From Candidatus Altimarinota bacterium (GTDB taxonomy: Bacteria > Patescibacteriota > Gracilibacteria > UBA4473): a DNA stretch of 64,000 nt. Below the pieces are notes generated by a model. The model was not told the DNA's origin and ran no database searches. It saw nothing but the letters and a program-made list of their open reading frames with translations. The position numbers were made by a program, and so were the translations under genes. The DNA lies in NCBI GenBank assembly GCA_021734785.1, contig JAIPIF010000004.1, positions 52,935-116,934 on the forward strand, read 5' to 3'. This document shows positions 16,738-23,984 of this stretch, piece after piece (within the stretch, counting starts at the first letter, position 1; the number at the start of each line of letters is the position of its first letter).

Positions 16738-17795
16738 AATGGGATCACATCAGTGCCGAAACGCTTGACCAGTTTGTCCAGAATTTTGAGGGCCCACGCA
16801 CCTTTTTGCAGCAGAGCAAAAACGGAATTTTTCGCGAGAAACTCGGTGAAAAGACGTTTCGGTTTGGTGTGTTTGAGGGAGAAAACTTAATCGCTGCCTG
16901 CCAGTGTCAAAAAATCAGCGCCCGCCGTGGCACGTTTCTCCACATCCCCCACGGACCGCTGATTTCCTCTCCCCCCGTCGGGGGGGAGCTGGAGGGGGGG
17001 CTCAAATTTTTTCTCCAAAAAATCAAATCCTTCGCCCGCGAGCAAAAATGTGATTTCGTGCGGGTTTCTCCCCTGTTTTCCTCCTCCCCCTTTCTCAAAG
17101 GGGGACCGAGGGGGATTTCTTCTCCCCCCGTCGGGGAGACGCTGCACGTTTTTCGATCAGAAAAATTCCGCCCCGCCCCCCTCCACATCAACCCAGACCG
17201 AACGTGGATTCTCGACCTAAAACCGGAGGAAGAGACCTTGCTGCAGCAGATGAAAAAATCCACGCGGTACGAGGTCCGTCGCGGGGTCAAAAAAGGCATT
17301 GAAGTACAGATGGGCAATGCCACAAAAGATCTGGATATTTTTTGGAATCTGCACACCGAAACCGCCGCCCGACAAAAATTTACCCCCTTTTCACGGAAAT
17401 CAACGGAACTCGAGCTGGAAGTTTTCAAAGAAGACTGTCAGATTTTCTCGGCCAAAATTGAGGGGAAATTTTACGCGAGCTCTGTCATTCTTTTCGACGA
17501 TCATGCCGGATACTACCACCAGGGCGCCTCGAAATATCACAAGCTCCCCGCAGCCCACGCCACGCTCTGGGCCGCGATCCGGGAGGCAAAACGCCGCGGC
17601 TGCACCGAATTTAATTTTTGGGGCGTATCTCCCGAGGAAAATAAATCTCATCCCTGGACGGGGCTCTCACGGTTCAAACGGGGATTTGGCGGAACCGAGC
17701 AAACCTTCCTCTCCGCCCAGGACTGTCCCCTCACGCAAAAATACTGGCTCAACTATGCCGTGGAAACATGGCGTAAGTGGAAACGGCACTACTGA
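16734..17795 (+). CDS. FemAB/GNAT peptidyltransferase with in-frame repeat insertions
   Basis: A 353-aa FemAB-type protein, which adds amino acids to peptidoglycan precursors using aminoacyl-tRNA. ATG 16734 overlaps the upstream stop (ATGA). Family features are TRYEVRRGVKKGIEV near residue 180, FYASSVILFDDHAGYYHQGA, AHATLWAAIREAKRRGCTEFNFWG and LSRFKRGFGG toward the C-terminus. Two palindromic repeats lie in frame at about 16963-17001 and 17079-17140, coding SSPPVGGELEGG and SSPFLKGGPRGISSPPVG. It ends seven bases inside the convergent 17789 gene. FemX-like alternatives cannot be separated from sequence. Confidence 0.85.
   Translation: MKWDHISAETLDQFVQNFEGPRTFLQQSKNGIFREKLGEKTFRFGVFEGENLIAACQCQKISARRGTFLHIPHGPLISSPPVGGELEGGLKFFLQKIKSFAREQKCDFVRVSPLFSSSPFLKGGPRGISSPPVGETLHVFRSEKFRPAPLHINPDRTWILDLKPEEETLLQQMKKSTRYEVRRGVKKGIEVQMGNATKDLDIFWNLHTETAARQKFTPFSRKSTELELEVFKEDCQIFSAKIEGKFYASSVILFDDHAGYYHQGASKYHKLPAAHATLWAAIREAKRRGCTEFNFWGVSPEENKSHPWTGLSRFKRGFGGTEQTFLSAQDCPLTQKYWLNYAVETWRKWKRHY
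16963..17001. repeat. in-frame palindromic repeat in FemAB gene, first
   Basis: TCCCCCCGTCGGGGGGGAG hairpin with a GGAGGGGGGGCTC tail. It is read as PPVGGELEGG within the open frame. Confidence 0.65.
17079..17140. repeat. in-frame palindromic repeat in FemAB gene, second
   Basis: CCCCCTTTCTCAAAGGGGG with a GAGGGGGATTTC tail, followed by a second CTCCCCCCGTCGGGGAG hairpin. The frame stays open, giving SPFLKGGPRGISSPPVG. Confidence 0.7.
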
Positions 17796-18169
17796 CTCAA
17801 ATATTTCTCAATGTCTTGCAGCGCTTCGGGGTTTCCCATGAGCTGATTGAGTCCTTCGGAAAAATCAACGACTCCTCCACCGCCACCGGAAATCATCTCG
17901 GTCATGTTTCCCATCAGCGAATTGAGGATCAGCGGCAGCAGGAGAAGCGGGAGAATGACGATCACGAGAATGACAATCCATTTCACGATGCCCCAAATGC
18001 GTTTATTGCGTTCGATGCGGAGCAGTTTTTTGTTTTGAGCGACGATCACTTTTTGGTCCGCTGCGATCTCGGTCAGGAGGGACAAAATTTTGTCATGCTC
18101 GGAGGGAGGTGACGAAGGAGTTTCGGCTGAAGATGACGCGGAATCGGGAGACGAAGGGGGGTTTTCCAT
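17789..18169 (-). CDS. single-pass membrane protein
   Basis: A 126-aa protein. The N-terminus is Ser/Pro-rich and disordered (MENPPSSPDSASSSAETPSS). A short helix (HDKILSLLTEIAADQKVIVA) then leads to one strong membrane segment (IVKWIVILVIVILPLLLLPL) near residue 65-85, followed by a glycine run and an acidic tail. No family is recognised. It converges on the FemAB gene with a 7-nt overlap. Confidence 0.65.
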   Translation of the reverse strand: MENPPSSPDSASSSAETPSSPPSEHDKILSLLTEIAADQKVIVAQNKKLLRIERNKRIWGIVKWIVILVIVILPLLLLPLILNSLMGNMTEMISGGGGGVVDFSEGLNQLMGNPEALQDIEKYLSQ

Positions 18170-18187
18170 CGCTCAAAGTATGAGGCA

Positions 18188-18215
18188 TTGAAAAAAAAAT
18201 TCAAACCAGTACACT
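18188..18215 (+). promoter_or_regulatory. ferredoxin promoter
   Basis: TTGAAA, 16-nt spacer, TACACT. The ATG of the ferredoxin is 32 nt downstream. Confidence 0.55.
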
Positions 18216-18247
18216 GCGACCACTTTGTTATAAAACCATTCAAAATC

Positions 18248-18550
18248 ATGGTAAAAGTGACGTTCAAAGACAACAGCGGCAACCCGATCACGACCATTGA
18301 CGCAAACAATGACGAACCCCTCTCCACCCAGGGGCAAGCTGCGGGGGCAGCCGTCCCTGTGGCCTGTGGTGTCGGTGCCTGCCGGATGTGCGTGGGGAAA
18401 TGTACCCGCGGAGCAGAACATTTGGATCAAAACGCCCACGGCGAAAAACACATCTCTACAGAAGAAGATGAATTTCTCACCTGCATCTGCGGCGTCAAAG
18501 AAGATGCTCCCGACGATGCCGAGGTCGAGATTGAACTCGAAAACCTGTAA
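18248..18550 (+). CDS. 2Fe-2S ferredoxin
   Basis: A 100-aa plant/adrenodoxin-type ferredoxin, a soluble one-electron carrier. ATG 18248 (MVKVTFKDNSG) gives the normal N-terminus; the 20-residue upstream extension lies in the leader. The cluster ligands are in VACGVGACRMCVGKC near residue 38-50 and FLTCICGV near 80, matching the C-x(4-5)-C-x2-C ... C layout. It stands alone with its own promoter. The reductase partner is not visible here; PyrK and the SUF system in the window are possible relatives in function only. Confidence 0.92.
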   Translation: MVKVTFKDNSGNPITTIDANNDEPLSTQGQAAGAAVPVACGVGACRMCVGKCTRGAEHLDQNAHGEKHISTEEDEFLTCICGVKEDAPDDAEVEIELENL

Positions 18551-18553
18551 AAG

Positions 18554-18581
18554 TTGACAAAAAAAGGAAGCTATCTACAAT
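18554..18581 (+). promoter_or_regulatory. rpmG promoter
   Basis: TTGACA, 16-nt spacer, TACAAT; the clearest promoter in the window. It lies four bases after the ferredoxin stop and 26 nt before the rpmG ATG. Confidence 0.7.
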
Positions 18582-18607
18582 CTCCGCGCATTTAATTTTT
18601 CTCTCTG

Positions 18608-18817
18608 ATGGCACGCGCAACCAAAAAAAGAGCCTTCTTTGCCCTCTGGTGTACTCAGTGCAAAGAACGCGACGACAAACGCCGGGAAAACTACAAAATT
18701 TTGCTCAACACGCAAAACCAAAACGCCAAGGAGTTTGAGGTCAAGAAGTTTTGCCCCTTCTGCCGCACGCATACCACGCACAAAACCAAGCAGATTTCGC
18801 GGGCGCAGAATAAATAA
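18608..18817 (+). CDS. rpmG: ribosomal protein bL33
   Basis: A 69-aa protein of the 50S subunit. It keeps the L33 layout of a short basic N-terminus, a CxxC knuckle (WCTQCKER), NYKILLNTQNQN where the family has N-Y-x-T-x-x-N, and the second knuckle FCPFCRTHTTHK. The four Cys make this the zinc-binding form. It is slightly longer than the usual 50-55 aa because of an extended middle and tail. Its promoter is strong. Confidence 0.88.
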   Translation: MARATKKRAFFALWCTQCKERDDKRRENYKILLNTQNQNAKEFEVKKFCPFCRTHTTHKTKQISRAQNK

Positions 18818-18877
18818 TTTTGAGGCAAATCTCGGAAAAAGTTGCACTCCCCCCACTCCTGTGGGAAAATTTTGCTG

Positions 18878-20095
18878 ATGAAAAAGCTCTTGCGCTCGAT
18901 TTCGAAACGGCTAAAAAATCTCCAGCCTCCAGAAAGAGAAAAACCGGAGCCGGTGGATCCCGAGAAAATGAAGCCCATTTCCAAGGGCGCAGGCAAAGAT
19001 GGAGCGCACAAAATCGAACTGGAAATCCCGAGCAAAACAGTGGTCAAGGTTCTTTTGATTATCGTGCTCTTTTTGGCGGGAATGGAAATCGTCATTCAGC
19101 TCAAAAGCTTGCTGATCATGGCCTTTATTTCTGGGCTGTTGACACTGGGGATCAGCCCGCTCCTCAACAAGCTGGAAGCACGGCACATCCCACGTCCACT
19201 GGGAATCATTATTTTGTATGTGGTGTTTTTGGGACTTCTGACGGTTTTGTTTATCCGGATCATTCCCATTGTCTCCGATCAGCTGACAGAAATCGCCAAA
19301 GACCTCAAAAATCATGTCCTCACCCAGGGCATCAAAATACCGGGGTTTGAGCTGTTTCAGTGGGAAGCTGATGGCCTCCAGTCCCTGCTGGCAGAAAACC
19401 TGACAGACATTTCCAAAAACCTGCAAAAGATCGCAGGGTCGACGCTCAGCGTCATCACGTCGGTGTTTCAGGGCGTGTTCAATTTTCTCCTCACCCTCAC
19501 CCTGCTCTTTTTTATGCTGCTGGAGCGCGAGCGACTGGGGCATTCTCTGATCAAATTATTTCCGAAAAGGAATCGAGCCTATGTCGCACAAAAAACACAC
19601 TCCATCCAGCTCAAGATGGCGGAGTGGTTTCGGGGACAATTTATTCTGATGGTCATCGTCGGGCTCTGGGTCTATGTCGGAATGACGATCCTCGGCTGGA
19701 CGGTAGGAATGAAGTATGCCGCGACCATTGCCATTCTGGCTGCTTTTGCAGAACTGCTTCCGTACGTGGGGCCCTTTCTCACCTACGTCCTAGTCGGCCT
19801 GATCGGCAGCAATATTTCGATGACAGCCTTCATCACCGGGATTGCGTTTGTGGGGCTGACTCAGTTTTTGGAAGGCAACATGCTTGTCCCTGTCGTCATG
19901 CGAAAGGCTGTGGGGCTCTCGTCCGTGGTGGTAATCCTTGCGTTGGCCGTTGGGGGGACCCTTGGCTACGCTTCAGGAGGGGTGGCGACCGCCATCGTCG
20001 GCATGATTTTTGCGATTCCCGTGGCGGCCTCGGTCGCGATGATCATCGGTGAAGAACAAGAATCCCGTCGTGCTGCCAAAAAATCAAAAAAATAG
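18878..20095 (+). CDS. AI-2E family transporter
   Basis: A 405-aa integral membrane protein of the AI-2E exporter/PerM family, whose members export AI-2 or act as Na+/H+ antiporters or permeases. A basic N-terminal tail of about 60 aa precedes eight hydrophobic segments. The family signature TFILAAFAELLPYVGPF-like stretch appears as AILAAFAELLPYVGPFLTYV near residue 290, followed by GLTQFLEGNMLVPVVMRKAV. I use ATG 18878; the longer frame begins at a TTG. It abuts prmC tail to tail. Substrate is unknown. Confidence 0.88.
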   Translation: MKKLLRSISKRLKNLQPPEREKPEPVDPEKMKPISKGAGKDGAHKIELEIPSKTVVKVLLIIVLFLAGMEIVIQLKSLLIMAFISGLLTLGISPLLNKLEARHIPRPLGIIILYVVFLGLLTVLFIRIIPIVSDQLTEIAKDLKNHVLTQGIKIPGFELFQWEADGLQSLLAENLTDISKNLQKIAGSTLSVITSVFQGVFNFLLTLTLLFFMLLERERLGHSLIKLFPKRNRAYVAQKTHSIQLKMAEWFRGQFILMVIVGLWVYVGMTILGWTVGMKYAATIAILAAFAELLPYVGPFLTYVLVGLIGSNISMTAFITGIAFVGLTQFLEGNMLVPVVMRKAVGLSSVVVILALAVGGTLGYASGGVATAIVGMIFAIPVAASVAMIIGEEQESRRAAKKSKK

Positions 20096-20935
20096 TCACG
20101 GCCGCACACAGGCAAAAAAGACATCTCCCCCCGCATCGGGGAAAAATTCGACGTTTCCTGCAGAAGAAAACATGGCCGAAATGGCTTCTTTTTGAGAAGG
20201 CAAAAACTCGAGCCAGAGCTCGCGGAATTGAATATTTTTTTGCGAGAGCTGAACGCGCAATCGGCGAAGATGGTCCAGTCCGTCTCCCCCGGAAAAAAGC
20301 GCTGTGCGCGGTTCTTTTTTGACCGCAGGAGAGACCAACAAATCTTCTGGTAAATACGGCAGATTGGCCACGATGATGTCCCAGGAGGACCCATCAGGAA
20401 AGGCGGACAAAAGATCGGATTGGGTGAGTTTGAGGGAAACGGCCTGTGCTCGGGCATTTTTTTGTGCCACACGCAGGGGCGCCGAAAAGCGATCGACCGC
20501 CGTGACAAAACTTTGAGGAAAATGTCCGGCCAAGGCAATCGCAAGATTCCCCGACCCTGTGCCGAGATCGAGAATTGTCTCTGGAGAAAATTTTCGAGGA
20601 AAATGTGTGATGTGCTCAAGCAGTATCTCGGTCTCATCCCGCGGAATCAACACCTGACGGGTGAGAACCAGTCGAAGTCCTGCCCATTCTTTGAATCCAA
20701 CTACATACGCCAGCGGCACACCGCGTCTGCGAAGAAAAATCCAGCGACGGAATTGGAACTCTTGCCGAAGGGAGAGGGAAAAATCAGAATGCGTTTTGAG
20801 CCAGGCACGATCATGGTCCAGGAGGGCCGACAAAAGCGCCTCGGCCTCCAGCCGGGGAGAGGAAAATGCAGGAAATTTTCGCACGGCAAAATCGATCGCG
20901 GCTCCCACCGTCCAACGACGAAACAGGGTACGCAT
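20096..20935 (-). CDS. prmC: release factor glutamine methyltransferase PrmC
   Basis: PrmC/HemK methylates the Gln of the GGQ motif in RF1/RF2 using SAM. The 279-aa protein has the N-terminal helical domain, PLAYVVGFKEWAGL near residue 75 (the PxxYxxG RF-binding region), IPRDETE, motif I DLGTGSGNLAIALA near 120, and the catalytic motif as NLPYLPED near 190 in place of the usual NPPY. The Leu for Pro change is uncommon but keeps the key Asn and Tyr. prfA is not next to it here. It ends exactly where the transporter gene ends. Confidence 0.9.
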   Translation of the reverse strand: MRTLFRRWTVGAAIDFAVRKFPAFSSPRLEAEALLSALLDHDRAWLKTHSDFSLSLRQEFQFRRWIFLRRRGVPLAYVVGFKEWAGLRLVLTRQVLIPRDETEILLEHITHFPRKFSPETILDLGTGSGNLAIALAGHFPQSFVTAVDRFSAPLRVAQKNARAQAVSLKLTQSDLLSAFPDGSSWDIIVANLPYLPEDLLVSPAVKKEPRTALFSGGDGLDHLRRLRVQLSQKNIQFRELWLEFLPSQKEAISAMFSSAGNVEFFPDAGGDVFFACVRP

Positions 20936-20944
20936 GCGAAAAAA

Positions 20945-21151
20945 TTAGCTCAAAAACTGTTTGCGCTTGTTTTCTTTTCGGTATTTTTCCCGGGCAATAG
21001 CCGCTTCACGAATTTCCCGTTTTTTGGGGTCCTGGGAAAAATAGCGTTTGTTTCGAAACGCCTTGAGCATTCCACACGATTTGATGTGCGATCCAAATCG
21101 TTTGATCAAACGATCACCGGATTCTCCGTCTCGAACCGTTACTTTTATCAT
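20945..21151 (-). CDS. rpsU: ribosomal protein bS21
   Basis: A 68-aa basic 30S protein near the anti-Shine-Dalgarno end of 16S rRNA. ATG 21151 (MIKVTVRDGESGDRLIKRF) gives the normal start; the upstream frame covers the promoter. The middle RNKRYFSQDPKKREIREAA and the Lys/Arg-rich tail are typical. The gene is 9 nt upstream of prmC, suggesting co-transcription. It has a strong promoter at 21160-21187. Confidence 0.93.
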   Translation of the reverse strand: MIKVTVRDGESGDRLIKRFGSHIKSCGMLKAFRNKRYFSQDPKKREIREAAIAREKYRKENKRKQFLS

Positions 21152-21159
21152 CGCGGCGA

Positions 21160-21187
21160 ATGGTACAAATTGCAAAAAACTTGTCAA
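21160..21187 (-). promoter_or_regulatory. rpsU promoter
   Basis: Minus strand TTGACA, 16-nt spacer, TACCAT, ending 8 nt before the rpsU ATG. Confidence 0.65.
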
Positions 21188-21203
21188 TGTTTTCCCAGAG
21201 ATT

Positions 21204-22424
21204 TCAGGGAATAAATTCAATCGGGGTCAGGTTTCGACTTTCAAATTTGATGGGAGTGCTGCGATAGTTTCCCTGCCCGGACAGAGAGTCCCCTGCTTTC
21301 CAGGTCGACAGAGTCGTGGCAGTGGCTTCTTCGACAGAAATGGAACCCGAGCCAGGAGTGGAGTAAAAGGGAGATCCCTCGATGGCTCGCAGAGAGAGGT
21401 GAAGGATATAATCCTCTCCCCCCTGGACGTTTTGATCCAATCCGCTGACGAGGAGGCTTCCTGTGCGGGAGAACGCGGCCTGTTTTTCGATACCTCCCGC
21501 GCCAGTGGCTTTGACTTCAAAGTATCGAGAGGGACCGATGTTTGTCCGTTCAAACCGGAGACGAAATTCTGCCGAATGCAGTGTGATCGTATTTTCAAGT
21601 TCGTTGTGAAACCGTACCGATCCCAGCCCCAGCCAGTCATCCCCCGGAGAAAGGGTTTTGGCATCCGTATCAGCATTGGTGGTAATTTGCAGCTCTTGGC
21701 GGGAGTCCTCGAAGTACTGGAGATTGGGATTGAAGTCCATTCCTCGGGGCAGTGCCACTCGCCGCGTATCCCGACGCAGGGCTTCGGAAAATTCATTTTG
21801 TTTGGAGGTCCCCATCAGCCGGGGCATCTCGAGGATCTGTGCCACCATCCAGGCTGCTTCCGCGCGGGAAACCTTTTCTTCTGGATGAAACTTTGCGGCA
21901 CGATCATTGCGGATCAGACCATTTTTGTGGAGGGAAAACACAGCATCGGAAAACCATACCTGCGACGGAACGTCTTCGAAAGAAGGAGGAGGCGTTTCTG
22001 TCTCGGGACTCATTTCAAACGCTCGTTTCAAAATGGTCGCCCATTCAGCACGATTGAGAGGGGCTCCCGGGCGAAATGTGCCATCGGGAAATCCCTGAAT
22101 CCATCCTCTGGCCGTCGCCTCTCCCACCGCTCCGGCATACCAGGCGTCCGCGGCAACATCGCGAAATCGGGCTCGGGCACTGCTCGCCTCAGAATCAATC
22201 TCTTTCATCCGCATGAGAATGATGAGGGCTTCGGCACGGTTTAAGATTTTGTCTGGACGAAAGGTGCGATCAGAAAATCCAGTGATAATGCCTGCATTTT
22301 CCACTGACTCCACTGCTGCCTCTGCCCACTGAGGAAAGGAATCTTCGTCTGCAAACTCTGCAGACGCAGACGGGATCAGGCAAAAACAAAACAGAAAGCC
22401 GAGACTGATCAGGATTTTTTTCAT
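21204..22424 (-). CDS. S-layer homology (SLH) domain surface protein
   Basis: A 406-aa exported protein with a signal peptide (MKKILISLGFLFCFCLIPSA) from ATG 22424. Three SLH motifs follow in residues about 22-200: FADEDSFPQWAEAAVESVEN ... GFSDRTFRPDKILNRAEAL, FRDVAADAWYAGAVGEATAR ... GFPDGTFRPGAPLNRAEWA, and FEDVPSQVWFSDAVFSLHKN ... KFHPEEKVSRAEAAW. The C-terminal half is beta-rich and ends IKFESRNLTPIEFIP. SLH motifs bind cell-wall polymer, often pyruvylated; a pyruvyltransferase-like gene is at 7898. The role is envelope attachment; the C-terminal domain is not recognised. Confidence 0.93.
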   Translation of the reverse strand: MKKILISLGFLFCFCLIPSASAEFADEDSFPQWAEAAVESVENAGIITGFSDRTFRPDKILNRAEALIILMRMKEIDSEASSARARFRDVAADAWYAGAVGEATARGWIQGFPDGTFRPGAPLNRAEWATILKRAFEMSPETETPPPSFEDVPSQVWFSDAVFSLHKNGLIRNDRAAKFHPEEKVSRAEAAWMVAQILEMPRLMGTSKQNEFSEALRRDTRRVALPRGMDFNPNLQYFEDSRQELQITTNADTDAKTLSPGDDWLGLGSVRFHNELENTITLHSAEFRLRFERTNIGPSRYFEVKATGAGGIEKQAAFSRTGSLLVSGLDQNVQGGEDYILHLSLRAIEGSPFYSTPGSGSISVEEATATTLSTWKAGDSLSGQGNYRSTPIKFESRNLTPIEFIP

Positions 22425-22498
22425 ACAGAGAGGGAAACAAAAAAAGGAGGTATGTGTGACATTTTGAAACCAAAAAAGCCAGAAGCATTGTACTCGCC

Positions 22499-22527
22499 TT
22501 GCTTTTTTCTGCAAATTCCGCTACACC
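22499..22527 (+). promoter_or_regulatory. promoter of the SK-PurN fusion, leaderless arrangement
   Basis: TTGCTT, 17-nt spacer, TACACC, then 7 nt to the GTG at 22535. The ACACCC/GGGTGT inverted repeat overlaps the start codon and could act in regulation. Confidence 0.45.
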
Positions 22528-22534
22528 CAAGGGT

Positions 22535-23653
22535 GTGAAAAAACAGAATATCGTTTTCGTCGGTTTTCGGGGGGCCGGAAAGTCTCGTTTTGGACGAGCG
22601 TTTGCCGAAGAAACCGGACTGCCGTTTGCCGACCTGGATGCCGAAGTCGAATTCATTCTCGGACAGCCTATTCTCGAATTTGTACAAGCGCATGGTTGGC
22701 AGGTATTTCGTGAGGTAGAGCAACGCGTCACACACGATTTTTCAAGAAACTTCTCGGGCATTATTGCCACTGGAGGTGGCACCATTGAAAACTCAAAGAA
22801 CCTTCAGAATCTCAAAAAAAATTCCGGCTTTGTGTTTTTAAATCCTCAGTTCAGCGATATCAAAAAATACCTTCTGGGAGAAGAAGTCCGTGGAAATTAT
22901 CAGCGAGTCAATCCTTCCATGCCACTGGCGCAGGAGCTCGACCAGCTCTGGGCGCAACGAAAAGATATCTACGCCGCCACGGCCGAGCATGAAGTCAATC
23001 CGGATTTCAAAGGAGATGCCAATCAAGAGGCACGAAAAATGCTCGACGTCCTGCCGGCAAGTATTTTGCCCAAAGCACCGCCCAAGCGCCGTGTAGCCGT
23101 TTTTGCCTCCCGCAACGGATCGACCCTGCAGGGATTGATTGAAGCACAAGAAAAAGGGCGCATCCCCAATGTAGAATTTGTGCTCTTTGTTTCCGACAAT
23201 GAAAAAGCCGGAGCCATCAAAAAAGCCAAAGGACATTTCACTGCGGTGGAAGTCCTGCCGGCAGAAAAAGAAACCTCACGAGAGGAGTACGACCGCGCGC
23301 TGATCAACTTACTCCGAGAGCACAAACCCGATCTAATCTTGCTCGCCGGCTGGATGCGGATTCTTTCCCCTCTCTACTGTGAGCAGTTTGGAGAACAAAC
23401 CTACAATGTCCACCCATCGCTCCTGCCTGAGTACGCAGGGCTCATGGGAGACGATGTCCACAGCGCCGTCCTGGATGCCGGAGAAAAATACACTGGCTGC
23501 ACCATTCACCGAGTCAGTGCCGATGTAGATGCCGGCGAAACCGTTCTCCAGAGAAAGGTCATTGTCGACGACAATGACACGGTTGAATCCCTGCGAAAAA
23601 AAGTCCAAAAACAGGAAATCCTTGGGTTTTGTGAAGCGCTCGAGCGACGGTAG
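22535..23653 (+). CDS. shikimate kinase-PurN (GAR formyltransferase) fusion
   Basis: A 372-aa two-domain protein. Residues 1-165 are a shikimate kinase-like NMP fold: GFRGAGKS P-loop, DLDAEVE, FREVEQRV, ATGGGTI, lid RGNYQRVNPSMP and the late RKDIYAATA, so every SK motif is present. Residues about 183-372 are PurN, which formylates GAR with 10-formyl-THF: ASRNGSTLQGLI, LLAGWMRILSP, NVHPSLLPEYAGL with catalytic Asn and His, and SADVDAGE with the Asp. I use GTG 22535; the upstream TTG at 22499 lies in the promoter. No stop or frame break separates the domains. purC, folP and folD are elsewhere in the window. The coupling is unexplained. Confidence 0.9.
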   Translation: MKKQNIVFVGFRGAGKSRFGRAFAEETGLPFADLDAEVEFILGQPILEFVQAHGWQVFREVEQRVTHDFSRNFSGIIATGGGTIENSKNLQNLKKNSGFVFLNPQFSDIKKYLLGEEVRGNYQRVNPSMPLAQELDQLWAQRKDIYAATAEHEVNPDFKGDANQEARKMLDVLPASILPKAPPKRRVAVFASRNGSTLQGLIEAQEKGRIPNVEFVLFVSDNEKAGAIKKAKGHFTAVEVLPAEKETSREEYDRALINLLREHKPDLILLAGWMRILSPLYCEQFGEQTYNVHPSLLPEYAGLMGDDVHSAVLDAGEKYTGCTIHRVSADVDAGETVLQRKVIVDDNDTVESLRKKVQKQEILGFCEALERR

Positions 23654-23697
23654 GGTTTCTGCGTAAAGAAACGGCTCCCCCGTTCCCAAAAACTCTC

Positions 23698-23722
23698 CTC
23701 ATTTCCGCGAAAGCGGGAATCT
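23698..23722. repeat. TTCCGCGAAAGCGGGAA-type palindrome
   Basis: TCATTTCCGCGAAAGCGGGA with AT after it. Near-identical to 42129-42151 and related to 12405. Confidence 0.6.
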
Positions 23723-23781
23723 CTTTTGAAAAGTTTTTTTGCTTTTGTACGGGGCGCAAACCTTCGTTCTCCTAAAATCCG

Positions 23782-23805
23782 AACCCGGGTTCTAGAACCC
23801 GGGTT
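23782..23805. repeat. 24-bp perfect palindrome, copy 1
   Basis: AACCCGGGTTCT followed at once by its reverse complement. An identical copy lies at 38221-38244. The preceding AAAATCCGAACCCGGG also occurs at about 10870-10885. Confidence 0.75.
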
Positions 23806-23984
23806 GAAGATCGGCATTTCCTTTGTTTTTCTTCCCTCCTTCAATACTTCTCTTCTTCAAAACTCCCCCCCATCTGTCATTCGTAATCTGTAATCTGTAA
23901 TTTCCCTGCTTTTCAGCTTTTTAACTTTTGGACTTTTAAACTTTTTGACTTTTAAGCTTTCCCATTCGTAATTTGTAATTTTTC

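Larger units (their letters stand above)
23654..23984. other. intergenic repeat region
   Basis: 331 bp with no gene. It contains a TCATTTCC-type palindrome (23698-23722), a perfect 24-bp palindrome (23782-23805), and degenerate AT-rich heptamers (23879-23985). Confidence 0.7.
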
